DNA of 64,000 bases. It comes from Pterobdella sp. o SKG-2022 (Eukaryota; Annelida; Clitellata; Hirudinida; Piscicolidae). Positions 28,901-39,511 of this stretch are shown in pieces. The number at the start of each line of letters is the position of its first letter. The stretch's first letter is position 1. Location of the stretch: positions 6,875,107 to 6,939,106 of the forward strand of contig OZ038325.1 of the NCBI GenBank assembly GCA_964035795.1. The letters are read 5' to 3'. The position numbers were made by a program, and so were the translations under genes. The notes beneath the pieces were generated by a model. That model worked only from the letters and a program-made list of their open reading frames with translations, made no database searches and had not been told where the DNA came from.

Positions 28901-31900
28901 CGATTTTCTTGAAACTTTGCGGTATTTTTTGGAAAACTGTTTGAAAACTTGAATTCCCCTCCAACAAATCCTCTAGCAAATCCAGAACATTCTTCAACTC
29001 AAGATCGTTTTTCTTCGCCAAATTATCCAAACAAACTGCCATTAAATTGGTAGATAAACACCTATTTAAATATTCCTGTACATCCACCACTTCTCTCATA
29101 GACAAAATGGCGAGGTCAGATATCCTATTGTTTTTATGTGAGATCAACGTGACCAGGAATTCCATAATGTTATGATATTCTACATGGACCTTTTTGACGT
29201 GAGGTTCTGACAAGAGGTTCAAGAGAAGGTTCAGAGTTTCTTCCTAAATGAAAGGGGTTATAGTTTGAAAGTAGAATTAGTTATTGGAACATTTGATTAT
29301 GTTTCATGATTTAATTAGTGAAAAATTTTTTGTTTTAGATAAACTGAACTCTAACCATCGTATTAACCAATCATACTAATTAATCTTCAATGCTAATATT
29401 AACCTTTTAATAGCTAAACTCAAACAAGTTCACACGTTAAAATGTTGTGAAATAAGCATACTTCAAAATATCTAAAAGTTTCCATAAAGGCTACTACCCA
29501 CTTTAACATCGTCAGCGTGGTCACTACGAAGCACTGTAGAGATTGACTGGGTGATGTTGTTGAGGTACAAGGGTTTCCAGTATTCAGAATAGGTCCACGG
29601 GATACAAATATCGGTTAGCTGTGATGGAAAAATAGTATTCGAATTTCAAGTTAATTTTGAGCTCATTTTTGAGTTTAGGGCTATAAAAAACAACAATAAT
29701 GGCATAATTAATTTTTAATTTTTTGAAAGTATTGAATAATATTCAAATATAAGTCAGACTCCATTAATTCTATAACAAATAAATTCACAAAAATTGAACA
29801 CAAAACTATTTTTATATGTAGATTTTGATCTGATAGTTCATCAAAACTTTTGAATTAAAAACCCACTATTCTGAGGGTTTTGGCGCAAGAGAAGGCCTCT
29901 CTACCGTCGTTTGAACTCAATGTTGTAACCAGAATGTTCCATACTGGTAGTGCGGGATGGCCCAATGATATGAAATATCTTTAGTGAAAAAACAGATTTT
30001 CAAAAAATAGCTTTGAAAAATTCGTTTTTGAAAAATACTTTAAACAGATAGATCAATTAATCAAGGTTGAGATTTTCAAAGTAGATTTATTGGAATATTA
30101 GAAGCATTTAATGATAGTCTCGCCTACAGGTTACTCTGGGCGTTGAGGGGTTAAAAGCGTACTTGATGATTGGTATGGCTTGCTTGTAAGTGCACAATTG
30201 TATTATGTTGTGTCCTTGCTCGTCCACAGCTTTCAGGTTTGCATGGTATCTTCAAATGCACCAAAAACAGCTTAATAACACTAACAACATCTATTTAACA
30301 AATAATTAGAAAGAAAATAAAAAATCGATTTATACAGCATAAAAACTACATCAAAAACATTTTAAAAAAATCAATGAATTAAATCTAATGGTTCAAAGAC
30401 TGACGAGATGAGAAGTTGGATGGTGGGTAGGTGGAGACTCATGGTGGCTAGGAGGATTGGGGTGGCATTTAGTCGGTCTCCTTTCGTCTTGTACTCTATC
30501 ATCACTGGCACTTCTTGCAGAATTATATGTAAGCATGCTTCAAACCTTCTGCAACAATTGAGAGAAACAATTTAACTGATGGGTCTCAATTGAAGAGTTA
30601 GTGGTGAAACGTGTGAAATTGACAAAAATTAAGAAGATCGATGTGTTTTAATCGATCCTTGATTATAACGTTGGGAAAATGTATAAATCGAAACATAGAA
30701 AATGAAACAAAAATTGGCGTTTAAAGTGTAATAAATAAAAAATAAATCAGTTAAAAAAATCCAAATCTGCTCATTTACCCAAAAGTACATACTCCCATCA
30801 CAATATTTCACTTAGTGGACTCAATCTAGTTATCTCAAAAAACAGTGTGCAATACAAATGAAATTTAGCCGTTTGCTGTTGATTTTGAGACGCCATAAAT
30901 GCTAAAAAAAAACAATAACAACAAAAAAATATATATAACAATAACAGCGCAAAAGCATATCATAAACTTTGACCTGAAAGCACAGTAGTGGATGGGAGCC
31001 CACCCATGGCTGTCTCTTTCAAAGAGATCAGTGAGAGTGTAGTGGGTGAGAAGTTGAGATGGCGCGAAGGTCAGACCAGCTGCTTTTCTACGCAGTTTCT
31101 CGCCATATCTTGTGGTTTGATATCTTGGTTTGATAGCTCGTTATTGAAAAAAACCAAGAGGGAAATTTTACCTAGGGTTTCTGGTGCAGTCGAAATCGTT
31201 AAAGGTGCGGGTCTTCATGTGAGCTCTGAAGAAAACAGACTAAAAAATTATTTAATAAATCGTGAGACTAATTCCATCAACTTTTAATTGCTTACACAAA
31301 CATGTAACTAAGATAAATTATCGATTACAAGGTGAGAAAGCATAAAAGAATGGCCAAATTCTACTTGATCTCATCGAAATAAAGCAACTGGCCCTCTTCA
31401 TTCTCCCTCAAAAGAACGTCGATGTTTTGAAGAGGGTAGTCGGATTCGTTGAAACCTGAAGAATCTTCTTCAGTATCATCCAACGAAAGCCTTGAGACAT
31501 CTGTCGATGGTTCCTGCTGAGATTTATATGGGAAGAAAATTTAAGCTATTCTCAAGAAAGGTTTTGTGGGACAGATTTTGTTTGTTTTATATACGAATAA
31601 AGTTTTCTTCTTCTGTGGCTTAGTAAAAAAAACGTTAAAATCTCACAAGTATTGATAATGCTATTTTATCGCCGTTCAGCCACCTCATGTAAGCTATCAT
31701 TTCTGAGTCATCTTCTCCATAATTCTCCTTATCACCATCATTTTTTTCCGTTTCTTCTAATTTTTCTGATTTATCACCATTATCTTCCTCTTTTTCATCA
31801 TCATCTTCTTCAAAATATTCAACCCCTTCAAGCTTTTTGCCATCGGCCGACTCCCATCGAATACGTCTTCTCTTCTCTCGCGGCCTCAATAGATCTTCGA

Positions 31901-32429
31901 GCACATCTCCGGTCTCTTTTACTACATATTGAATTTCTTCTTCGTCATCAACTTCTTCGTCTTCATTTATTTCTTCTTCTTCTTCTTTTTCTTCTTTTTT
32001 CTCTTCTTCTTCTTCTTTTTCTTCTTTTTCTTTCTCTTCATTTTCTTCATCTTCCAATTCTTCATCCTCCACCTCTTCGTCGATCATTTCACTGATATCA
32101 TCAAGAAATTCTGAAAACGGTCTTTTATCAAAAAAAAATTCTTCAGAAAGCTTATTAAAATCAAAGCTAGAAGCTTTCTCCTTTTTCTCTTCTTTTTTCT
32201 CAAGTTTAGACTTATTGATCGATCCTTCCAACCTCGAAATTTTTCTACTATACGAAGCTCCCCCAGGCTTAGAAACAGCTTTTCTGACTGATTTAACCAG
32301 GCTTATAGAAACATTAGAAAATCTGGCGTTCAACTCTTGGGGTACATGCCTAGGAGTTGGACTAGTTTTATCAACTGATGTTATGCTCTCATCAAAATGT
32401 TTCTCTAGAATATCTTTCACCAAATCCAT
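22993..32429 (-). CDS. Ankyrin and armadillo repeat-containing protein (ANKAR orthologue), 23 exons
   Basis: Exons, in transcript order: 31647-32429, 31365-31516, 31172-31225, 30974-31123, 30405-30548, 30163-30249, 29867-29978, 29502-29618, 28840-29243, 28460-28675, 28142-28241, 27861-27982, 26928-27066, 26668-26746, 26173-26277, 25782-25825, 25104-25230, 24715-24964, 24467-24586, 24075-24141, 23809-23913, 23506-23559, 22993-23220. All phases agree; total 3,759 nt, about 1,252 aa. The start ATG (MDLVKDILEKHF) has an in-frame stop upstream. Residues about 110-170 are acidic; about 350-455 are ankyrin repeats (HGWAPIHYCAF, NATPILLA, DEQGHNIIQLC); LPVWNILVTTL opens the armadillo region (about 460-1060; TLWEIGG, YIAALCHFRAGIADAF); the last 50 residues are Asp/Glu-rich. 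The order and these blocks match animal ANKAR, a poorly studied scaffold-type protein. The 5' end, the 67-nt exon (24075-24141) and the 25104-25230 acceptor are least certain. Confidence 0.88.
27369..27519 (+). mobile_element. tRNA-derived SINE (copy 1)
   Basis: Lies in an ANKAR intron. The head resembles a tRNA: an A-box-like TAGCCCAGTGGTT, an anticodon-arm-like TTAGACTAGTTATCTAA, and a B-box-like GGTTCAAAACC. The tail contains CCGAAACCCCAGATAAGGG. Head and tail are shared with the copy at 40493-40655. Confidence 0.75.
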
Positions 32430-32684
32430 TTCAATTTTGAATTTGCTTGTAAACAAACTTTTATGCGACGTTTAATTACAAGAAAGTTCTATGCTCAATT
32501 CTAGTGCCTAGAAGGGTTTCAACCAACCACAAAAGACAGTCAATGAACTTTATCACTAGCTTAAAGAAGTCGTAGTTTTGGGGATATTGTGAAAATCTTG
32601 CAGAATATATGAAGATTTCCAACACTTTTGAAATTCAAAAATAATTACTACATGTACGAATAATTAGCATTCAAAATGGGAATC

Positions 32685-32750
32685 ATAAATACACGAAAAA
32701 TTTTTATTGGGACGAAACTTTTCGATATATTTTCTATATCATCATTTGCT
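32685..32750 (-). repeat. Dispersed repeat, copy B
   Basis: On the minus strand it reads GATGATATAGAA..ATATCGAAAAG, TTTCGTC, AATAAAA, CGTGTATTTATGATT, matching the copy at 41505-41602 along most of its length and the copy at 61186-61250 in the core. Degenerate. Confidence 0.7.
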
Positions 32751-33463
32751 GTAAGTTTTTCTTTTCAAAGACTTTTAGAAAATCCTTGAGCTTATAGGTT
32801 GGATCTCATACTCACTCTCAATATGATGCTGAAATATACAATCGCTTATGTTTATTATCTCTAATCAAATAACAACTATTTTGTTCAATTGCATCTCAAG
32901 GATCTTGGTTTTATGGGTTTTAGATTCACAAATACATCCTATTCACAGTTTTAAAGAAGAAATATAACTAAATCATATTTTAAAAAATATTTTAAAACTT
33001 TTTTGATACTTGTTTTATCTTTTTTTGAAAATTATTCAACAAAAAATTACAAATCTGCTCGATTACTATTGGTTGAATATTTGAATTTTAGTTTAAACAT
33101 TGTATATATTTTCAAAAATTTCTTTCATAAACTCATTTTTTTTAAAACTTATATTTGAGTGAAATTTTAGATTTGAATTTAAAATAAAAGTAAAAATAAT
33201 TAATTTAATCTTCCAACTGAATTCTTTTGTTTTAAGTTTCCTTCTTAATAGTCCGTTCAACGTGAGTTTAACTCGTTTCAATAATAAAATCTACTTTAAA
33301 TATAAAACCTTATAATAGAATTTCATTGTATATAACTTTCAATTCAAAAAAAAACTAAATTACTTTTATTTTTTTTCAATAATCATTTTTACTAATTTTA
33401 TAGAAACCACATACCAATATACATATGAATTATCATACATTAAAGTTACAACCAAAATGCTAA

Positions 33464-33588
33464 TATATAAGAACGTTTCCATAGATTTACGTAAACAAAC
33501 AACGCAAGAAATATCTAGAAATAACTTTTATGAAGAAAACAACACAACTTAACTCGAATTAAATCTTGCAAAAGCTTCTAGAAACTTC
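33464..33588 (+). promoter_or_regulatory. TATA-like box and heat-shock-element-like motif of the small membrane protein gene
   Basis: TATATAAG at 33464-33471 is followed by GAACGTTTCC. At 33576-33588 the sequence is TTCTAGAAACTTC, a perfect three-unit TTCnnGAAnnTTC heat shock element consensus, four bases before the ATG. That is an odd place, inside the presumed 5' UTR. Function is inferred from pattern only. Confidence 0.35.
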
Positions 33589-33591
33589 AAT

Positions 33592-33810
33592 ATGGCTAAC
33601 GCTATGGGTTTGATATCTGCCATCATTTGGTTTTTACTCATTTTCCTCTGCATGTTCATCGATTTTTGTATATTCTTCATCTACATCATCGTTCTACCAT
33701 TCTCTGCCTGTATCAGTCCGCTCGAGTCTTTGCAGGAACTTCTACTCACTATCATCAACTGGCCCAAAGTCTGTGCAGAAAATATGATGTCTCTCAGACC
33801 ATTATGTTAA
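33592..33810 (+). CDS. Small hydrophobic membrane protein (72 aa), single exon
   Basis: ATG to TAA, 72 codons. The N-terminal two-thirds is strongly hydrophobic (about residues 6-38, IIWFLLIFLCMFIDFCIFF then IYIIVLPF), giving one long or two short membrane segments. A soluble tail follows with ESLQELLLTIINWP, CAENM and a terminal Cys. Unlike the surrounding AT-rich DNA, third codon positions are often C, and the amino acid composition is not that of a random AT-rich frame, which supports real coding. The pattern of a hydrophobic segment followed by P..C...L and CAENM resembles small invertebrate membrane proteins, but I cannot name a family. It is transcribed divergently from ANKAR. A 22-bp unit (TTAATCG...TCAAACTATCG) is tandemly repeated right at and after the stop. 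Confidence 0.6.
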   Translation: MANAMGLISAIIWFLLIFLCMFIDFCIFFIYIIVLPFSACISPLESLQELLLTIINWPKVCAENMMSLRPLC

Positions 33811-36800
33811 TCGCTCTTCAAACTATCGTTAATCGCCATTCAAACTATCGTTCATCTTATCTCTGAGGAAACTAGTTTTGTGGATTCAATATTTACTCAG
33901 GTTTAATTTTTTTAATAATAATGTTCATAATTGGATAGAGCTTAGTCTGAAATGAAAATAATGTAACGACTGGAAACATTAAACAAAAACTCAATTATTC
34001 TCAAGATTAAAACTAACTTTTTATAATTATAGTTTTATATAAGCTTCATGTAGTTTTTTTAACCTTTAGACTATTTAATGGATAATGTATGTAACGAGCT
34101 TCATCTTAATATACAGCAATACACTATATTAAAAATCTTATTTAACCATTTGAATTTTCATCATTGTTTCATTACTCAATTATTAATTGTCAAATTTCCA
34201 AGGTTTTTATTATAATTGTTGACTCTATTCGTCTACATTATTGCATACCCAATCTGTTATGCCAGTTAATATTCACTTTCTTACGGTTTATTAATGATTT
34301 ATTCTTATTTTTTATATTTTTATTGTTTTTTCTATTTGAGACATTTTTCACCCTGGTTACAAAACATTATGATTTGCTTTCGTTAATAAATATCGCTTCG
34401 GATTTCAATTTTTTCCATTACTTTCCCAAAAAACCGAGTTTTTAATACATTTATTTGCAAAATAACTAATTTTTTTGGGGTAAATTCAACAAAATTCAGC
34501 TATAATTCTCGGTGACACAACTCCATTCATAAAAATATATATATATAACACTGTTTGTTTTTATTAAGAAAGAATAACCTTCACACGATCATCCAAGCTA
34601 ATTCGTCTACATTTCGCGGAACTAAAGAGGAGCCCAAAAATTTCAACTAAAGATTCATAAAAAAGTGAAAATATTTCAAGTAATAAAACCTTTGACGACG
34701 AAGAGAAAAAGCTAATCTAATTTCAGTGTAGGTCTACAACAACTTCAATTGATATGATGAGAATCTTATCGAATATTTAATACTTATGACAATTCCTCAA
34801 GAAGTTAAAAATCCCAATAGAATTGGTAATTGTCTTTAACATTAATGCAATTACTAAGCAATGGTCAAACAGAGAATACATAGTTATAGTCTCATATTAT
34901 TAAGTGTATTACAAGTTTGGGTGGAAAAATTTCATTAATACAGTAAACATACCCACATTAGAAACTGAGAATTTCATCATTGTGAACACGGGAACCATTA
35001 AATAAGACTGGTATCAATACGAGTTATATAATTGCCATATTACATAATGTTCGTTCTTATTCTTCACCAACAACAACCTCGAATCAACTCAAAACGCATT
35101 TAATTTCACCTTGAAACATTAGCTTGAATTTAAATATTAAATATTCTTTTCAATAAATTTAAAATACACTTGAATTTTAAAAAAATGTGTCATCATGGTT
35201 CAGCTTCAAGGTTAGTTATATTTCATTTGGTATTCAAAAGCTCTTCACTCAACTTAAATTCTTTCAAGCTCTTTAGATAACTTCTTGTATCTTCTCAACA
35301 TTATTATTATTATTATTTGTATTTATGGCCTTTTGATTATTATTATTATTATTATTGATCTCATCTTCATTATTACTATAACATAATTGTTCTTCCATAT
35401 AACCATAACCGTCATCATCATCCATTAATTATCATTATTTTTATTGTACCATCATCATAGAATCATCATCATTAACATCATCATCATCATAGAGATGGAA
35501 GCTCATTCTAAGGGTATGTCAATGCTAAACACACAGTAAATGAACTGAAAACGATGAACTTCAGTAAAATACAGCCAAGTGGTGCAAGAGCAAAAAGAAA
35601 TAACCCCCAAAATATTAAATAATATAATAAAGAAAAATATAGAAATGTATTAACTTTTGAAATTCATAATATAATACCATTAATACTAATTTAATGAAAT
35701 TTGTTCATTGAAGATACAAAAAATTGGATAATTAATATGAATGCTGTAAGGGAGCAGGGTACAGGTGATGAAATAGATGGACACTATGTAAATTATTATG
35801 AATAAGTTATCAAGCAATTTTATGGAGAATAAAATTCAAATCAATCTTTCAGCAACATTTAACTTTGATCATAACACAGGATTTTCAAATAAATATATAT
35901 ATATATAACACTAGACAATCAAAAAAAAAACAATAATAAACAAATAAAAAAAATTGAAAATATTGAAATATAAATAAAAACTTAGTAATAAATTCAGCAA
36001 TGTTTACTGAACGAATGAGGGTGGTTTATTGCCGTTGTATTTAAGCTGTTGAGTCACAGGTAAGAGGGAATGGTTGGATCATATGAAGATAATATGGAAA
36101 TAATTAATTGAAAATATAATGTGTTTATAGTGAACTTGAAATATATCGTGAATATGGCGAGTTATAAGTCTGCTATGAGTTTTTTTAATGAATTAAGAAG
36201 AGGTTTTGATTTGAGGAGTTGAAATTATGTTATGAGATTATTTACCAAGTTTTTTTATAGATTTTTTTTTACAGTCGATTTTGTGTTATGAAGTTAATCG
36301 CCGAGAGTTTTGTAGAGTAATTATAAAATAAAGATGAAAAATTCGTTTAAATAAAATTAATATTGTTATTATTACTGTGGAGTTTGTATTAGTTTAAATA
36401 CAAAATTGTTTATGAATTCAATCATTTATAGGAAAAATATTTTTTTTTCTTCCAACAAGTAAGAATCTATTGTTTTAACTTAAAAAAAAACACAATTTCA
36501 TTGTTGAAAGCATGAAATAACATTAGAAAAGCTAAATTATTCAATACAGAATTGCATTATACAATGAAAACGTTAAAAAACTGTAAGAAATAATAAATAT
36601 TATCAAAAGTTCAACAAAAATCAAAATACATTATAAAAACTAAATAAAGCGTTTCAAAAAAGATAATAAAAATAAAAAAAGATAGTACAAATTTAAAGCC
36701 TTCTATGCAGGGACAAACCAGAGCTAATACTGATTGAAACAAATGCTTGGTTTAAGCACAAAATTTCACCTAATATCATATCTAGTAATAGGATATAATG

Positions 36801-39511
36801 TAGGAAAAAAATTTTTTTTTAATTGATTAGGTTAATGAATAAAATTATATAGCTAATTACTTCATTGAAGAAAAATAAAAATATATCTTCATGCATATGT
36901 AATGCTTTCAAAGGTAGGATTTTGCCTATAATTCAATTAGTCTTTAACCAATATGACAGGCATATGCATTTCAATTTATGTAGATCTTTATATAAAGTTC
37001 AACATTCAGCTGCAGGTTAGATAAGAAATCAAATGCGTTGGTTTCGGTTTGGAGTTAACAAAGTTTCTACAATAATTTCTAATAATATAAATGAAATAAA
37101 GAGAATGATAATGATATTAATTGTAATATAAAATGAGGAAAAAAATGGTTTAGTTGAAGTCCAATTTAATCAACCGAGTTGAAACAACGGGAAATCTTAT
37201 GTAACCAAACACATTGATAATAACAAAAAGAATATTAAATTATAGTTATAGTAACTTTTTAATATATATTGTTATAATATAAGTGTGTGAGTAGTGTTGC
37301 TCATATAAACAGCAACTATTTAAATTATTTTACTAAAAACAAAAAATCAGTTAAGCGATGCATAAATTTAAAAATATCAAACGAAAAGTGAATCTAAACT
37401 CAAGTTCGTCAGCAGCTTGGGTCAAAAATTTTTGAAAATATATTATGAGAGGAAATCAGTATTATCAACAGAAAAACAAGATTAAAAATTTTAAAAAAGA
37501 ACTTGAATTAGAAAAAACTTCGAAAAAAAAATTAAAAAATTTAGCAAAATTTAAAATTCAAAAAAAAAAATAAATTTAGAAAAAATTTTAGAAATCTTCA
37601 AGTAATAAAAATAAAGCTAAAAAAAATGTCTGAAATATTTATAAAAAATAAATTTAAGTTAATCTTTAAATTAAAGAGGCAAGCTTATTGGCCAGAATCT
37701 GTGTCTGATGAAATTGCTGCAGCCTTTAAACATTCCCATGTCTACGTTACATGTATAAATCTCTATACTATAATTATATCACGAATATATATGAGAAATA
37801 TTTTTGATAGGAATTACATTGAATAGTATTATCTTAAATATTATTATATTAATTAAAATTATATTAAATACCATTGTGTAATATTAATTTATTATTTTCT
37901 ATCATTCACACCAAACATTTACCTCAGTTATTGCATACAAATATGCTAAAATTCGGTCCAAAATGTTCAGGTCAAGTAGGGGTTTCAAGCAACATTGATA
38001 ACAATATTTCAAAAAAAAAATGATTTCAATTAGAAATCTTGCAAGTTATGCGTTTAAACAAGGGAACTTCACGGTTATAAACGAATTGTCATCAGTTAAA
38101 ACCATTTTGGATTCACTGTTTTGTTTTGTATATAAGTTATCATCACCATGATTAATATTAAATTATTCAAAAACAACAAAATTTTAAATAACTTATTCCC
38201 ATTGTTAATTATTTAATATCAAGAAATGCCAATGAGAGATTCAAATCGGTTTAGATATATTTTCAATAAAATTAGTTAATACATTTTGAATATCTTACAA
38301 AGTAACTTAGTTATAACGAGAAAAAACTTTGGAAAATATTTGAATTAATTTGACTTTAACTATGTGTGTGAATATAAATTATAGTTTTCCGCAATAATCT
38401 CAAAAGAGGATAACTAAATACAAATAAATAAAAATAGAATTTCTGGTTAGCGAAATATTCATAAAAAAATGACACATATGAAAAAGTTTTCAAAGGATAT
38501 AACTAAACATTACGAGTATTTGATAAATTGGAGTAAACAAATATAAAAGTGAAATTTCATAATGAAATATAACAAAGATATTATCAAAGGTACTGGGGAT
38601 ATATGAATAAATTAAACTTAAACTATTTATCGATCTTTAAAACAATGTATTTATAACCAGAAAAGCATCGAAAGGAATACAGTGTTCTTATGCAACTAAA
38701 CCTACTTCTAACACAACCTTTACAACGTTGACGTTGAATGAAATCATAATAAAGAGTAAAAAAAAATATAAAAAAAATTATTATGAAAAATATCATCATA
38801 AACGTTTTTCACGCGTAAAGCCTTAAGCTGGGGTTCAAGCAATCAATCCTAACACAAATAACGTCATAAGAATTGCTCAATCAATAATTAATGAAGTAAA
38901 ATACTTGTAATATCGTTGAAGGTTTTTTAATAGATATATCAGTATTTTGTATTGTATTTTTTATTGTATTTCTTGAAAATAAGGGAAAAAGATAACTGCT
39001 GTAGGTTTAAAATTCTTGCTTATATGCACCAAAAACTGTTATATATATAATGTATATCTTTAATATCTGAAAACACACATAGATGAACTTTCAAAACTAT
39101 TTTTGGAAAATCAAATAATCTTCATAAAAACTTCTCGTTAATCCCCCTTTTCGTCTCATATTATTGAACTTTGCGTCAAAGCTGCATTAATCTTGCTTAA
39201 AATCAACCGGATCTTTCGGCAATTCTGTGAAATGCAAGAGCGATAAAAGAATATATGACAATTATTTGTTAAATTGATAAGAAAAATTTAATTCATTATT
39301 TGAAAAAGAATAAATACATTTTTATTATTATTGTTGTTTTTATATTATTTATTTAAAGATACTTAAATTATTTATCTAACGCCATTTAAATTATTTATAT
39401 ATAATTGGAAAATAAAATTTTCATCGTTGTAAACACCAGTTACTGAATCATGTGCTGCAGTATAATATTATATGATTCCTACCAACATACAAAACCCACG
39501 AACCATTGTTA
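33811..39511. other. AT-rich intergenic DNA
   Basis: Low-complexity AT-rich sequence with ATT tracts (35295-35356) and CATCAT (35410-35490). One coding-like island is at 37674-37760 (see findings). No gene, RNA or complete element could be supported. Confidence 0.5.

Larger units (their letters stand above)
32430..33591. other. Intergenic region between divergently transcribed genes
   Basis: AT-rich. It separates the ANKAR start (minus) from the small membrane protein gene (plus), so it should hold both promoters. A dispersed-repeat copy sits at 32685-32750. Confidence 0.5.

Noticed and set aside
30790..30893. Possible start exon beginning MASQNQQQTAKFHLY
   Set aside because: Exon 30974-31123 joins directly to 30405-30548 in phase and continues the ankyrin repeat, leaving no place for it.
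31361..31516. A separate two-exon gene ending with TAG at 31361
   Set aside because: The exon has a GTAGAA donor two codon positions before the stop, and splicing to 31172-31225 keeps phase and leads into the ankyrin repeats, so it is part of ANKAR.
31652..32114. Leu/Phe-rich plus-strand open frames
   Set aside because: Antisense of the acidic ANKAR exon; composition explained by GAA/GAG runs on the other strand.
36050..36066. Strong donor-like CAGGTAAGA on the plus strand
   Set aside because: No open frame with coding character precedes it, and no partner acceptor or exon was seen.
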